Notes under the pieces: model-generated | Databases searched by the model: none | What the model was told of the DNA's origin: nothing | The model's input: the letters and a program-made list of their open reading frames with translations, nothing else | Shown: one piece after another, positions 27,912 through 40,518 of the stretch | How positions within the stretch are numbered: the first letter of the stretch is position 1 | How the letters are laid out: each line of letters begins with the position of its first letter | Assembly (NCBI RefSeq): GCF_002895925.1 | Contig: NZ_NWUO01000011.1 | Span: 94,470-158,469, forward strand | Reading direction: 5' to 3' | Origin: Mixta theicola | Lineage (GTDB): Bacteria > Pseudomonadota > Gammaproteobacteria > Enterobacterales > Enterobacteriaceae | Length of the DNA: 64,000 nt | Made by a program: the position numbers and the translations under genes

Positions 27912-30767
27912 TTACAGCGCGGCAATAACGCTCTGCTGTTCAATCAGCTTAGCTTTACCCTGCTCCAGCTCCGCCATACGATCGCGCTCTTTCGCGACCA
28001 CCGCTTCCGGCGCACGGGCAACGAAAGATTCGTTGGAGAGGCGAGAATCGATTTTTTCCATCTCGGCCTCCAGCTTCGCCAGCTCTTTCGCCAGACGATC
28101 CAGCTCCGCTTCCTTATCGACCAGACCGGCCATCGGGATCAGCAGCTCGGCGCCATCCACCAGCTTAGTGACGGAAAGCGGGCCTTTCTCACCCTGCGCC
28201 AGCACGGTAATGTCGCTTAAACGCGCCATCGCCTGCAGGAAGTTACGGTTTTCGCTGACGCGACGCTGGGCATCCATGTTGGCGCCGCGCAACAGCAGCT
28301 CCAGCGGTTTACCCGGAGAGATATTCATCTCGGCACGGATATTACGCACCGCCACGATCGCCTGTTTCAGCCATTCCGTATCAGCCAACGCCGCATCGTC
28401 CGCCTGCGCTGCATCATAAGCCGGGAAAGGCTGCAGCATAATGGTATCGTCGCTGATGCCTTTCAGCACTTTTACACGCTGCCAGATGGTTTCAGTGATA
28501 AACGGAATAATCGGGTGCGCCAGACGCAGCAGCGCCTCCAGCACGGTAACCAGCGTATGACGCGTACCGCGCAGCTCCGCTTCCGAACCGTTATGCATAA
28601 CCGGCTTGGTCAGCTCCAGATACCAGTCGCAGAACTGATTCCAGGTGAACTCATACAGAATGTTCGCGGCAATATCGAAACGATAGCTGTCCAGCGCTTC
28701 ACGATACGCTTTCACCGTGTTGTTGAACTCCGCCAGGATCCAGCGATCGGCCAGCGACAGCACCATTTCGCCGCCGTTCTGGCCGCAGTCCTTCTCTTCG
28801 GTATTCATCAGCACAAAGCGGCTGGCGTTCCACAGCTTATTACAGAAGTTGCGGTAGCCTTCCAGGCGCTTCATATCCCAGTTGATGTCGCGACCGGTAG
28901 AGGCCAGCGCCGCCAGAGTAAAGCGCAGAGCATCGGTGCCCGCCGGCTCGATACCGTTCGGGAACTGTTTCTCGGTGCGCTTGCGGATTTTTTCTGCCAG
29001 CTGCGGCTGCATCATATTGCCGGTGCGTTTTTCCAGCAGCGCGTCGAGAGAAATGCCGTCCACCATATCCAGCGGATCGATGACGTTACCTTTCGATTTC
29101 GACATCTTCTGGCCTTCTTCATCGCGGATCAAACCGGTCATATAGACGGTTTTGAACGGCACCTGCGGCTTACCGTTTTCATCCTTCATAAAGTGCATGG
29201 TCAGCATGATCATGCGCGCAATCCAGAAGAAGATAATATCGAAGCCGCTGACCAGCACGCTGGTTGGATGGAAGGTGCGCAGCGCTTCGGTATTCTCTGG
29301 CCAGCCAAGGGTAGAGAAGGTCCACAGGCCGGAAGAGAACCAGGTATCCAGCACGTCATCGTCCTGATGCAGCTCAACGCTGGCGTCAAGCTGGTTTTCC
29401 GCGCGCACTTCTTCTTCACTGCGGCCAACGTAAACATTGCCCTGCGCGTCATACCAGGCAGGAATACGATGGCCCCACCACAGCTGACGAGAAATACACC
29501 AGTCCTGAATATCGCGCATCCAGGAGAAGTACATATTTTCGTACTGCTTCGGCACGAACTGAATATCGCCGTTCTCAACCGCTTCAACCGCCACTTTTGC
29601 CAGCGGCGCGGTACGCACGTACCACTGATCGGTCAGCATCGGCTCGATCACCACGCCGCCGCGATCGCCGTAAGGCACGGTCAGATCATGGGCTTTCACC
29701 TCTTCCAGCAGGCCCAGCGCGTCAACGGCAGCGACGATCGCCTTACGCGCGGCAAAACGCTCCAGGCTGCGGAACTGTTCCGGCAGGGTGGTGGCGTAGA
29801 CGTCGGTTTCTTCACCGTTGGTATCGTAAACCTGCGCGCTGTCACGAATATCGCCATCGAAAGTCAGAATATTGATCATCGGCAGCTTATGACGACGGCC
29901 AACTTCATAGTCGTTGAAATCGTGCGCCGGGGTGATCTTCACGCAGCCGGTGCCTTTTTCCATATCCGCATGCTCATCGCCCACAATCGGGATGCGACGA
30001 TCGACCAACGGCAGCACGATATATTTACCGATCAGATCTTTATAACGCGGATCTTCCGGGTTAACCGCCACGCCGGTATCGCCCAGCAGAGTTTCCGGAC
30101 GGGTAGTAGCGACCACCAGATAATCTTTACCGTCGGCGGTTTTCGCGCCGTCGGCCAGCGGATAGCGGATATGCCACATGGAACCTTTGGTTTCACGGTT
30201 TTCCACTTCCAGATCTGAAATGGCGGTGCGCAGCTTCGGATCCCAGTTGACCAGGCGTTTGCCACGGTAAATCAGGTTCTCTTTATACAGGCGAACAAAC
30301 ACCTCTTTCACCGCATTAGAGAGACCGTCATCCATGGTGAAACGCTCGCGCTCCCAGTCTACGGAGTTACCGAGACGGCGCATCTGATTGGTGATCGTGC
30401 CGCCGGATTCCGCTTTCCACTGCCACACCTTATCGATAAACGCATCGCGACCGTAGTCCTGACGCGTTTTTCCCTCTTCAGCGGCAATTTTGCGCTCTAC
30501 AACCATCTGCGTGGCGATACCGGCGTGGTCGGTGCCGACCTGCCACAGGGTATTTTTCCCCTGCATGCGCTGGTAACGCACCATAGTATCCATAATGGTT
30601 TGCTGAAAGGCATGACCCATATGCAAGCTACCGGTGACGTTCGGCGGCGGGATCATGATGCAGAAGCTTTCCTGGCGGGTATCGCCATTTGGTTTAAAGT
30701 AGCCCTGCTTTTCCCAATGCTCGTAAAGCGGCTGTTCGATCTCTTGCGGATTATATGTCTTTTCCAT
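27912..30767 (-). CDS. valS: Valine--tRNA ligase
   Basis: 951 residues, the E. coli length. Class I synthetase with the HIGH-type motif [13 protein letters not shown] (near 40-52), the editing CP1 domain, the KMSKS loop ([15 protein letters not shown], near 553), the anticodon domain and a C-terminal coiled coil ([13 protein letters not shown]). Charges tRNA-Val and hydrolyses mischarged Thr. Starts 5 nt after holC ends, an operon pair. Confidence 0.99.
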   Translation of the reverse strand: MEKTYNPQEIEQPLYEHWEKQGYFKPNGDTRQESFCIMIPPPNVTGSLHMGHAFQQTIMDTMVRYQRMQGKNTLWQVGTDHAGIATQMVVERKIAAEEGKTRQDYGRDAFIDKVWQWKAESGGTITNQMRRLGNSVDWERERFTMDDGLSNAVKEVFVRLYKENLIYRGKRLVNWDPKLRTAISDLEVENRETKGSMWHIRYPLADGAKTADGKDYLVVATTRPETLLGDTGVAVNPEDPRYKDLIGKYIVLPLVDRRIPIVGDEHADMEKGTGCVKITPAHDFNDYEVGRRHKLPMINILTFDGDIRDSAQVYDTNGEETDVYATTLPEQFRSLERFAARKAIVAAVDALGLLEEVKAHDLTVPYGDRGGVVIEPMLTDQWYVRTAPLAKVAVEAVENGDIQFVPKQYENMYFSWMRDIQDWCISRQLWWGHRIPAWYDAQGNVYVGRSEEEVRAENQLDASVELHQDDDVLDTWFSSGLWTFSTLGWPENTEALRTFHPTSVLVSGFDIIFFWIARMIMLTMHFMKDENGKPQVPFKTVYMTGLIRDEEGQKMSKSKGNVIDPLDMVDGISLDALLEKRTGNMMQPQLAEKIRKRTEKQFPNGIEPAGTDALRFTLAALASTGRDINWDMKRLEGYRNFCNKLWNASRFVLMNTEEKDCGQNGGEMVLSLADRWILAEFNNTVKAYREALDSYRFDIAANILYEFTWNQFCDWYLELTKPVMHNGSEAELRGTRHTLVTVLEALLRLAHPIIPFITETIWQRVKVLKGISDDTIMLQPFPAYDAAQADDAALADTEWLKQAIVAVRNIRAEMNISPGKPLELLLRGANMDAQRRVSENRNFLQAMARLSDITVLAQGEKGPLSVTKLVDGAELLIPMAGLVDKEAELDRLAKELAKLEAEMEKIDSRLSNESFVARAPEAVVAKERDRMAELEQGKAKLIEQQSVIAAL

Positions 30768-30772
30768 TTCTG

Positions 30773-31243
30773 CTATGTCGTTTGCGGCTGTGGCGGGGTT
30801 GCCGTATTCAAGTGGAAGCCGACGCTGCGATAGGCTTTATAGCGTTCACGCGCCTGCTGTTTCAAAGATTCTTCGCTCGGGACAAAGTCTATCACTTCAT
30901 GGAAAGCGGTGGCAAAATCTGCAAACTGCGGCAGCAGGCTGATCAGCAGATCGCGCGGCGCGTTGCCCCGACGCTGCGGCCAGGCCAGCTCCACCGGCGC
31001 GCCATATTTCGGGCCTTCTCCGGCCAGATTATGCGGGACGAAAGCGCTGGCGGGACGTTGCCACAGCGCCTCATCCAGGCGAATAGCCTGTTGCTCATCT
31101 TCACAGGCAATCAAAATTCGCTGGCCTTTACGCCAGTGTTCAGCAGCAAGGTCGCAGGTCAGCCGCTCAACGGCGTTCAGACCATCCGCTGCGGCGCCTT
31201 GGCCCGGAACCTGCTCCAGAAGATAGAACGTTGCGTTTTTCAT
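30773..31243 (-). CDS. holC: DNA polymerase III chi subunit
   Basis: 156 residues. Chi binds psi (HolD) and single-strand binding protein, linking the clamp loader to SSB. Family marks are [34 protein letters not shown] and ARERYKAYR. Slightly longer than E. coli HolC (147) by a proline/threonine-rich tail. Sits between pepA and valS as in E. coli. Confidence 0.97.
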   Translation of the reverse strand: MKNATFYLLEQVPGQGAAADGLNAVERLTCDLAAEHWRKGQRILIACEDEQQAIRLDEALWQRPASAFVPHNLAGEGPKYGAPVELAWPQRRGNAPRDLLISLLPQFADFATAFHEVIDFVPSEESLKQQARERYKAYRSVGFHLNTATPPQPQTT

Positions 31244-31452
31244 GGTCTGGATTCTTTATGCGTGACAGAAAATTCCCCTTCCGGGCACCGACGCCGGAAG
31301 AAAAGGCACTTTACCATAAGTGAGTCAAAGTTTGCCTGCTCACCGCAAGGGGCGGCGGGCAATAGCGTACCCTGGCAGATCGGCAAAGATGAACTGCCTG
31401 GGTACGCGGTCGCGTTCAGGCGCTTGCCGGGCTAATCGACTCGCCGCGAAGC

Positions 31453-31483
31453 AAAAAAAATCCCTGGTGTTTAAGCCAGGGAT
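31453..31483 (-). terminator. Terminator downstream of pepA
   Basis: On the minus strand ATCCCTGG, loop CTTAAACA, CCAGGGAT and a run of seven T. It separates pepA from holC-valS. Confidence 0.9.
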
Positions 31484-31502
31484 TGTTTGTTGCGCGGGCG
31501 GC

Positions 31503-33029
<1,527 letters not shown>

Positions 33030-33277
33030 TTAAAGACAACGGCGCTGGCTGCGGCTAGAATGTACCGCTTCGTAACGCTTACGCCGTTGCGTACGACGTT
33101 CTTAGTAACCAGGACGTCAGTTTGTGTTTCAGTGACATTTTTATTTTTTACGTCACCTGAACGCTTGTGTCATACAATAGATCTATGACAACGGCCATTG
33201 ATGATGAAAAATGGCGAATAAGCGTTGAAACTATCGATTTTCCAGCAAAAAGACAAGTTTTCACAGGCATACGAAGC

Positions 33278-34378
33278 GTGATAATCATTAGATACCTGGT
33301 TCGGGAAACGCTCAAAAGCCAACTGGCAATACTCTTTATCCTGCTGTTGATCTTCTTCTGTCAGAAGCTGGTCAGGATCCTGGGCGCTGCCGTGGATGGT
33401 GAGATCCCGACAAACTTAGTTCTCACCCTGTTAGGGCTCGGCGTGCCGGAAATGGCACAGCTTATACTGCCGCTCAGTCTGTTTCTGGCCATCCTGATGA
33501 CGCTGGGGCGACTGTACACCGAAAGCGAAATTACCGTGATGCACGCCTGCGGCTTAAGCAAGGCGGTGCTGGTCAAGGCGGCGATGGTGCTGATGCTGCT
33601 AACGGCGGCGGCGGCGGCGGTCAACGTTATCTGGCTTGGTCCCTGGTCATCGCGCTATCAAAGCGAGGTGACGCAGAATGCGAAAGCCAACCCTGGCGCT
33701 GCGGCGCTGGCGGCGGGGCAGTTTCAGCAGTCCAGCGACGGCAACAGCGTACTGTTTATTGAAAATGTGAAGGGCAATCAGTTCGGTCACGTTTTCCTGG
33801 CGCAGCTGCGTCCGAAAGGCAATTCTCGCCCGTCGGTCGTGCTGGCGGACAGCGGCCATATGGAACAGCGCCTGGACGGCTCGCAGGTGGTGACGCTGGA
33901 TAAAGGCACCCGTTTTGAAGGCACCGCGCTGCTGCGTGATTTCCGCATTACCGATTTCACCCACTATCAGGCGATTGTCGGCTATAAAACCGCCACGCTC
34001 GATCCTAACGACGCTGAACAGGCGGAGTTTAAAGATCTGTTCGGTAATGCGTCGCCGGAGTTCCGCTCTGAGCTGCACTGGCGCTTAACGCTGATATTTT
34101 CAGTGCTGGCGATGGCGTTGATGGTGGTGCCGCTTAGCGTGGTGAACCCGCGCCAGGGACGCGTGCTTTCTATGCTGCCGGCCATGCTGCTCTATTTAAT
34201 CTTCTTCCTGCTGCAGAGTTCGCTGAAGTCAAACGGCTCAAAAGGGCGGCTCGATCCGGCAATCTGGATGTGGGTGGTTAACCTGAGCTATCTGGCGCTG
34301 GCGCTGGCTTTGAACGTGTGGGATACGGTGCCGATGCGGCGTCTGCGCGCCCGCTTTACGCGTGGAGGCTCTTTCTGA
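33278..34378 (+). CDS. lptF: LPS export permease LptF
   Basis: 366 residues from GTG 33278, which gives exactly the E. coli length; the upstream open stretch to 33167 is unlike LptF. With LptG it forms the membrane part of the LptB2FG ABC transporter that extracts lipopolysaccharide from the inner membrane. Six membrane helices (three before and three after a periplasmic jellyroll); PGAAALAAGQFQQ and VVPLSVVNPRQGRVLSMLPA are family marks. The stop overlaps the lptG start (TGATG). Confidence 0.97.
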   Translation: MIIIRYLVRETLKSQLAILFILLLIFFCQKLVRILGAAVDGEIPTNLVLTLLGLGVPEMAQLILPLSLFLAILMTLGRLYTESEITVMHACGLSKAVLVKAAMVLMLLTAAAAAVNVIWLGPWSSRYQSEVTQNAKANPGAAALAAGQFQQSSDGNSVLFIENVKGNQFGHVFLAQLRPKGNSRPSVVLADSGHMEQRLDGSQVVTLDKGTRFEGTALLRDFRITDFTHYQAIVGYKTATLDPNDAEQAEFKDLFGNASPEFRSELHWRLTLIFSVLAMALMVVPLSVVNPRQGRVLSMLPAMLLYLIFFLLQSSLKSNGSKGRLDPAIWMWVVNLSYLALALALNVWDTVPMRRLRARFTRGGSF

Positions 34379-35454
34379 TGTTTGGCGTATTAGACCGCTA
34401 TATCGGTAAAACTATCTTTAACACCATTATGATGACGCTTTTTATGCTGGTATCGCTCTCCGGCATTATTAAATTCGTCGATCAGCTGCGTAAAACCGGG
34501 CAGGGCGCCTATACCGCGCTGGATGCGGGCTATTACACCCTGCTCAGCGTGCCGAAGGATATTGAGATTTTCTTCCCGATGGCGGCGCTGCTTGGCGCGC
34601 TGCTGGGTCTCGGAACGCTGGCGCAGCGCAGCGAACTGGTGGTGATGCAGGCTTCCGGCTTTACCCGTCTCCAAATCGCGCTGTCGGTGATGAAAACCGC
34701 GATCCCGCTGGTGCTGTTGACCATGGCGATTGGTGAGTTTGTTGCGCCGCAGGGCGAGCAGATGGCGCGTAACTTCCGCGCTCAGCAGCTGCTTGGCGGC
34801 TCGCTGCTTTCTACGCAGTCCGGCCTGTGGGCAAAGGATGGCAACAGCTTTATTTATATTGAGCGCATCAAAGAAAATAGCCAGCTGGATGGCGTCAGCA
34901 TCTATAACTTCAACGATCAGCGGCGGTTAATGAGCGTGCGCTATGCCGCCACGGCCACCTGGGATAAGGCGGCGCGTCGCTGGAGTCTGGGGCAGGTTGA
35001 TGAGTCCGATCTGACCAATGCAAAACAGATTACCGGCAAGCAAAGTATTAACGGTCAATGGAAAACCAACCTGACGCCGGATAAGCTCGGCGTAGTGGCG
35101 CTGGACCCGGATGCGTTGTCGATTCGCGGGTTGTATAACTACTCAAAATATCTGATGCAGAGCGGCCAGGAATCGGGACGCTACCGGCTTAATATGTGGG
35201 GCAAGATTTTCCAGCCGCTGTCGGTGGCGGTAATGATGCTGATGGCGCTCTCGTTTATCTTTGGTCCGCTGCGTAGCGTATCGATGGGCGTGCGCGTGGT
35301 GACCGGCATCAGCTTTGGCTTTCTGTTCTACGTGCTGGATCAGATCTTTGGCCCGCTCAGCCTGGTATATGGCTTACCGCCTGTTCTGGGCGCGGTGCTG
35401 CCGAGCGCCGCCTTCTTTGCTATCAGCGTCTGGATGCTGATGAAGCGACGTTAA
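34378..35454 (+). CDS. lptG: LPS export permease LptG
   Basis: 358 residues from ATG 34378, one base overlapping the lptF stop. Partner of LptF with the same six-helix plus periplasmic beta-jellyroll plan; N-terminal FGVLDRYIGKTIF, the coupling region AQRSELVVMQASG, and C-terminal FGPLRSVSMGVRVVTGISFG. Translational coupling fits the one-to-one complex. Confidence 0.98.
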   Translation: MFGVLDRYIGKTIFNTIMMTLFMLVSLSGIIKFVDQLRKTGQGAYTALDAGYYTLLSVPKDIEIFFPMAALLGALLGLGTLAQRSELVVMQASGFTRLQIALSVMKTAIPLVLLTMAIGEFVAPQGEQMARNFRAQQLLGGSLLSTQSGLWAKDGNSFIYIERIKENSQLDGVSIYNFNDQRRLMSVRYAATATWDKAARRWSLGQVDESDLTNAKQITGKQSINGQWKTNLTPDKLGVVALDPDALSIRGLYNYSKYLMQSGQESGRYRLNMWGKIFQPLSVAVMMLMALSFIFGPLRSVSMGVRVVTGISFGFLFYVLDQIFGPLSLVYGLPPVLGAVLPSAAFFAISVWMLMKRR

Positions 35455-36014
35455 ACTTCTGGTGCGGCAGGCTGCTGCCGCACCGGTTGATAGCCTGATT
35501 GCGTTTTTCTCTTTCTTCCCTGATCCCATCTCCTGGTTTACGCTGCTTCCTGCTTACCTCTGTTTTGTATTCTTAACAGGTATCTAATTTTTATGAAGCT
35601 TATTCGAAATCATAATTTTTTATTTTTGCAAATTTATTTCCTTGCGAAATATCTGAAACTTATTAGTAGTAATTTTTTCGCTCCTGATTAGATCAATGTA
35701 AAGCCCGGCATGAATTTTTATCTACCCGTCGCGCCTGTTAAATTGCTTGTAATTATAATAAGTTAACCGGCAATGCTAATTACGAAGCGTGAAAATAAAA
35801 ATAAAATAAACCGCTACGTCAGATGAAACGGTAATAATCAGGATGGTTTACCCATTCATTGTCAACAGGATTTATATTTCTTAACAATTTGCCGCGCTTG
35901 ATTATTACATAAACTCCCGTTTGGTCTATGCTTTATAACTATTACGGTAAATTATCGAAAACGCTCGATAATGAATGCAGGTTCTGAAACGGCGCTATTT
36001 GCGGAGGAAGAGTA
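35455..36014. other. AT-rich intergenic region after lptG
   Basis: 560 bp. A perfect 10-bp hairpin GGTGCGGCAG/CTGCCGCACC at 35461-35484 probably ends lptFG transcription, though no T-run follows directly. The rest is AT-rich. CTATGCT at 35926-35932 resembles a sigma-S type -10 and would start a leader of about 75 nt for the stress gene at 36015. No coding frame is credible. Confidence 0.5.
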
Positions 36015-36422
36015 ATGTCTAAGAAAATTGCGCCGAACCAGGACGTAACGGAACAGCATGAAGCCATTCCGCTGGCAGAAGAGCAGGCGGCGGTGAGCAC
36101 GCAGCGCGTGGTTGACCGTCGTATCCGTATTGATCGCTCTACGACGACGGCAGAAAAGCTGTTAGAGGCTGAGCTCTGGCATGAAGAAGTCGAGATAGAA
36201 CACGTCGAAAAAAATGAACCGGTTACAGAGGGATATTTTCCGCAGGTTCGTCAGGAAGGCGATGTGTTAATTGTGCCGGTAATCGAAGAGCAGGTGGAAA
36301 TTATTCGACACTATGTATTGAAAGAAGAAGTCCATATTCACAAGCTGAAAAAAAGTGAACAGTTTCAGCAGAAAGTGACATTGCGTAGCCAGGAGATAGA
36401 GATCAACAAGGAAGATACTTAA
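36015..36422 (+). CDS. DUF2382 (YsnF/AvaK domain) stress protein
   Basis: 135 residues, highly charged. DUF2382 pattern: VVDRRIRIDRSTTTAEKLL, EVEIEHVEKNEPVTE, then VIVPVIEEQVEIIRHYVL-like and KEEVHIHKL. Domains of this type occur in general stress proteins of soil and plant bacteria; activity unknown. GGAGGAAGAG precedes ATG 36015. It is followed by a second DUF2382 gene 30 nt downstream, so the two form a unit. Confidence 0.8.
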   Translation: MSKKIAPNQDVTEQHEAIPLAEEQAAVSTQRVVDRRIRIDRSTTTAEKLLEAELWHEEVEIEHVEKNEPVTEGYFPQVRQEGDVLIVPVIEEQVEIIRHYVLKEEVHIHKLKKSEQFQQKVTLRSQEIEINKEDT

Positions 36423-36452
36423 CCGTTAACCTAAGCACGAGGAGACTATTAT

Positions 36453-37534
36453 ATGGCACATGAAAAAATCGTTACTGCTTTTAATCAGATACAGCAGGCG
36501 GAAGTGGCTAAAGAGAAACTCATTGCCGAAGGTATCGAGGAAAGGCATATTGATATTATTTCAGGTGAAAGATTACGCGTAGAAGATAAAGAGATCCGTC
36601 ATCCCAGCTTCTGGCAGCGCCTGTTTGGCGATGACGTTGATGATGATTACGCGACCGAATATAACAAAGCGATTCAGGGCGGCGGCGTACTGCTGACCGT
36701 ACGTGCTCCTAAAGAAGATGCAGACCGCGTGGAGGCGCTGCTGGATCAATATTCCACGGATTACTCTGCCTCTTATAATCGCTCTGGCAGCGCAAGCCTC
36801 ACAGGCACCGATCGTGAATATCTGGGTGAAACCAACGATCTTACCGGCCGTACCACATCAGCAGGTTTTTCTGCTGGCGCCAGCGGCGTAGCCGGTAATA
36901 CCAATCCGACAGCAGGCGTGCCGGGTACGCTGGATGATAAAAGCACCACTGCCAGTAAAACAGGCACAACCGATCTGGATAACGATCTCAGCACCACGGG
37001 CGTGACCGGGACGAGTACCGGCGCTATAGCCACCGGCCTGACGGGAACGGCCACAACAGACACAACGCTAACCGGCAGCGATAATCGTGACGCATTAAAA
37101 CTGGCGGAAGAAGAGGTCGCCATTGGTAAACGTCAGGTGAGCGATGGCGTCGTGCGTCTGCGCCGTTATACCGTTGAAGATGAAGTGGCTGAAGACGTAT
37201 CGCTGTTTGAACAGCATGCTGATGTGTTCCGTGCCGCAGTCGATGAACCAGCTTATCTGAGCGACGTTGACTGGTCCGATAAAACTATCGAAGTGGAAGA
37301 GTCCCACGAAGTGCCAACGGTAAGCAAAACGCGCGTATTAAAGAAGAGGTTGGCGTACGCAACGAAACTTCAGAGCGGGTTGAAACGGTGAAAGATACCG
37401 TCCGCCGTCAGGAAGTCGAAGTGGAGAAGTCCGGGTTGGAAAAAGATAGCCTGACCGGCACGACCGGTCTGGGAGAAGATAATCTGACCGGCACCGATCT
37501 TGAGAAAGATCGACTGACCGGCCTGAAGAAGTAG
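36453..37534 (+). pseudogene. Stress protein (17M-like N-terminus plus DUF2382), frameshifted
   Basis: The first frame gives 312 residues to TGA at 37391. Residues 1-100 resemble the general-stress-protein-17M domain (HEKIVTAFNQIQQAEVAKEK), 105-205 is a Thr/Gly/Ser-rich linker, and 210-295 begins a DUF2382 domain. At 37328-37334 (ACGCGCGT) the homology moves to the -1 frame, which continues RIKEEVGVRNETSERVETV and a repeat-like tail (LTGTTGLGEDNLTG) to TAG 37534. One lost base in the GCGC run explains it. The shifted product would be about 360 residues. It may be a mutation, a sequencing error or, less likely, programmed slippage. Confidence 0.8.
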
Positions 37535-38827
37535 TTACTGTCCCTGGCCCGCGCTGAGCATTTGCCACAGCGCGGGCAGCTGCGTTATTAACCACAGCAG
37601 CAGCCCAACGCAGCCTCCTACCAGCGTCCCGTTGATGCGAATAAACTGTAAATCCTTACCGATATTCAACTCGATCTGTTGTGACATCTCACGCGCATCC
37701 CAGCTTTTTACCGTATCGCTAATATGGCGCGTCAGGAAAGCGGCAAAATCGGGCGCAACCGTGCGTGCCGCCTGTTCCATATGCTGATTCAGCGAAGCAC
37801 GCAGCGCGCCATCTTTAACCAGCGTTTCACCCAGCCATAAACCCGCTTCCGTCACGCGCTGTCGCACGCGAGAGTCCTCGGCGTTCAGGTCCGTTTTCAG
37901 CCATTCACGTAAATCGCCCCACAGTTCTCCGATATAGCGATTCAGCGCTTCATCTTCCTTCAGATAACCTTTAATGATTTCTGCGCGTTCAGCCATATCC
38001 GGATCGTTCTTCAGCCGGATAATCAGCTGTTCGACGGCGCGATTAAAGCCCATACGTAGCTCATGCCCCTGATCCTGACTAACATCATCAAGCAGAGAAT
38101 TAACCGCGCTGGAAACCAGATCGGCGCTATGCTCGCCCAGCCATTCGGTTGGCAAGACTTTGGCTTTAATCGGATGCTCGCGTTTCAGCCAGCGCACCAG
38201 CTGCATGGCGATAAACTCGCGCGTGCTTTCCCGGTTAATTAGCTGCAGCAGCTGCCCGACCGCAGCATCCAGCAGCGCCTGATGGCGATTATTTTTGGTC
38301 AGGCTTTCCAGCAGCAGGGCGCTGGTCTGCGTCAGGTCAACTTTATCAATCGCTTTATGCACGGCGCGACGAATAAAACCCTGGATACGTGCATCGTCGG
38401 TCAGATCAAGAAAACCGCGCATTAGCTGTAACAGATGCTGCCCCAGCCGCTGCGCATTATCCGGCGCGCTTAGCCAGTTGCCGATAAGCTGTGCCGGATC
38501 GTGACGACGGATCAGCGCCAGCAGCGAGTCCGCATCAAGGAATTTTTCCTGGACGAAGCGGCCCAGGTTTTCGCCGATGCGATCTTTATTACGGGGAATG
38601 ATGGCCGTATGGCGAGAGATAAAGGGCACCGGAACGCGCCGAAACAGCGCAACTACGGCAAACCAGTCGGCCAGTGCCCCAACCATCGCGGCTTCTGCGA
38701 TCGCTTTCAAACCGCTCACCCACAGCCGGGGCGGCATAAACAGCGTAGCAATAAAGGTTGCTGCAGCGATCAGCAGCAGTGAAAGCGCCAGGCGCTTGGC
38801 TCGTTTAAGTTCGTTTATTTTCTGCAT
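37535..38827 (-). CDS. yjiN: DUF445 membrane protein YjiN
   Basis: 430 residues, DUF445 family as in E. coli YjiN (426). One or two hydrophobic segments at the N-terminus (residues 13-32), a long helical middle, and a C-terminal membrane segment ([18 protein letters not shown]). Marks: [20 protein letters not shown] and [16 protein letters not shown]. Function unknown. Its stop touches the end of the convergent stress gene without a gap. Confidence 0.93.
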   Translation of the reverse strand: MQKINELKRAKRLALSLLLIAAATFIATLFMPPRLWVSGLKAIAEAAMVGALADWFAVVALFRRVPVPFISRHTAIIPRNKDRIGENLGRFVQEKFLDADSLLALIRRHDPAQLIGNWLSAPDNAQRLGQHLLQLMRGFLDLTDDARIQGFIRRAVHKAIDKVDLTQTSALLLESLTKNNRHQALLDAAVGQLLQLINRESTREFIAMQLVRWLKREHPIKAKVLPTEWLGEHSADLVSSAVNSLLDDVSQDQGHELRMGFNRAVEQLIIRLKNDPDMAERAEIIKGYLKEDEALNRYIGELWGDLREWLKTDLNAEDSRVRQRVTEAGLWLGETLVKDGALRASLNQHMEQAARTVAPDFAAFLTRHISDTVKSWDAREMSQQIELNIGKDLQFIRINGTLVGGCVGLLLWLITQLPALWQMLSAGQGQ

Positions 38828-38868
38828 GCTACCAGCATAGCGTAGCGAGTTAAGAAAATCGTGCCCCG

Positions 38869-39351
38869 CTAGTTAAACGCCATCCACAAAACCAGCAAGG
38901 TGACCGGCAGCAGCAACCACAGCATCAAAAACAGATTAAGGCCGCCTTTTCTATTTAACGGCGTATCGTCCTGTTGCGCCAGGGTTAACGGAGATGAAGA
39001 AGAGATAAAGGTCTTACCCGCCAGTGCCTCAACCTGAGCCGAAAGCGTAATCCCTTTTTTGGGCACGGTGATAATAATATTTTCATCAATGCCGACGCGT
39101 TTTAATGTTTTTCGCAGAATGGAGATATTTTGATAAAGCGTATTGACCGTTACTTCCATACCATGTTTTCGCCAGACTTCATTCATAAAGTCCTCCTGCG
39201 TAATAACGCTTCCTTTCCTCTCAATTAATAATGATAAACAGCGACTGGTCGGCTGATTGAGCTTTGTATCCTTTTCCGGAAAGAATTTACTTGAGGTTAA
39301 AGTATGTTTTAATGGATCGAAGATGACGTTATTATTAATACAGTAGAACAT
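38869..39351 (-). CDS. Membrane-anchored winged-helix regulator (CadC/ToxR-like)
   Basis: 160 residues. An OmpR/PhoB-type winged helix fills about 1-105 ([44 protein letters not shown]). A Ser-rich linker follows, and one C-terminal transmembrane helix ([19 protein letters not shown]) leaves almost no periplasmic part. One-component membrane regulators of this form often control neighbouring fimbrial or secretion genes. It is divergent from the fimbrial operon and is the natural candidate for its regulator; that is an inference. Confidence 0.8.
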   Translation of the reverse strand: MFYCINNNVIFDPLKHTLTSSKFFPEKDTKLNQPTSRCLSLLIERKGSVITQEDFMNEVWRKHGMEVTVNTLYQNISILRKTLKRVGIDENIIITVPKKGITLSAQVEALAGKTFISSSSPLTLAQQDDTPLNRKGGLNLFLMLWLLLPVTLLVLWMAFN

Positions 39352-39941
39352 GGTTAATCCCTCAGCAACCTAATCCATAAGTAACAACACGTAACGGCGA
39401 ATAGAGAGTCAAGCTAGCATAACGCTCTTTTCCATTCAAATTTCTTACCAAACAGAGAGTAAATTAATAGGATGTATAATCTTATTTTTCATAGCGTTCA
39501 AATTTTTCAATTTTTAATTACGTATTCACTTTGATTTAATTTTTTGATTTTAATCATTTTTAAGTACTGAATTAGCCTGATGATGTGCTGTGGTTTTCTT
39601 ATATTATGAAGTTTCCTTTCTCTTTCCTGAATTATTCATTCTTCACTTTTCATTCTCCGGTTTTGTTGTAGTTTTGCTGTTGCAGCGCAATTCGCCTGTT
39701 GTTGTTAATTGTTTATGTGATATGACTGCAGCGAGCGGGATGCGGTGTCAGCTAATAAATTAATAACCTGGATGGTGGCTTATAACTCAGCTGTTCTGAG
39801 CCTCTTTTATGCCTGTCTGTTATTTTTTAGTCACTGGCATTGGGAATAATTTTTATATGACTACACCAGGGAATAAAAGGACGAATGTCCATCCAGGGCA
39901 TTCGGTACTAATCATGTTTAAATCAGTTCATAAGGAAATAT
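39352..39941. other. AT-rich upstream region of the fimbrial operon
   Basis: 590 bp between the divergent regulator and the pilin gene. Very AT-rich, which favours H-NS silencing. I found no flanking inverted repeats of the fimS type and no recombinase gene, so inversion control is not supported. No credible ORF. Confidence 0.6.
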
Positions 39942-40463
39942 ATGAAACGTCTTAATAAAATCTCATTAGGAATGGCGCTACTGTTTGCCTCGGCTTCAAC
40001 GCTGGCCTATGACGGTACTGTCAATTTTAATGGTGAGATTATTGATAATACCTGTGTGGTTTCACTGGGCAGCGGTGGCAACAGCCTAATCGTGCCAATG
40101 GGATCGATCAATAAAAGCAGCTTTACCGGCAAAGGTTCTGTCGCCTCAACCACGCAATTTATTCTGTCCCTGAGCGATTGCCCTGCGGTTAATGCGCGCG
40201 TGAAGTTCGATGGCCCTACCTATGATGGCAATCAAGAAGTGCTGGCGCTTAATGCTGGCGCAGGCGTGGCAGAGGGCGTCGGTATTCAGCTTTACGATCA
40301 AAATATGACAAAACTGCCGCTTTTCACCGCGTCTAACCCTTATGAGTTACAGGCAAGCGCAGATAACGATCTGAAATTCTATGCCAGCTATATCGCGACG
40401 GCATCCAGCGTATCGCCCGGCCCGGCTAACGCCGTTGCTACTTTTACCATGAATTATAATTAA
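39942..40463 (+). CDS. Major fimbrial subunit (type 1 pilin family)
   Basis: 173 residues. Signal peptide ends in STLA near residue 22; mature protein starts YDGTVNFNGEI, the N-terminal donor strand. Cys pair in NTCVVSL and LSDCPAV forms the usual disulfide, and the C-terminus has the penultimate Tyr (FTMNYN). AAGGAA precedes the ATG. It is the only major-subunit gene in the operon and likely the shaft. Confidence 0.93.
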   Translation: MKRLNKISLGMALLFASASTLAYDGTVNFNGEIIDNTCVVSLGSGGNSLIVPMGSINKSSFTGKGSVASTTQFILSLSDCPAVNARVKFDGPTYDGNQEVLALNAGAGVAEGVGIQLYDQNMTKLPLFTASNPYELQASADNDLKFYASYIATASSVSPGPANAVATFTMNYN

Positions 40464-40518
40464 TCCATCCTGCAATGGGTCGGTTACTGGCCCATTGCTT
40501 CTTCCTGGAATAGCCGGA

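Noticed and set aside
28515..30218. 567-codon open frame on the plus strand opposite valS
   Set aside because: It lies wholly antisense to a certain valS gene in a GC-rich region where shadow frames are common, has no ribosome site and shows no domain.
39352..39941. Invertible promoter element for the fimbriae
   Set aside because: No pair of inverted repeats at suitable distance and no recombinase gene were seen.
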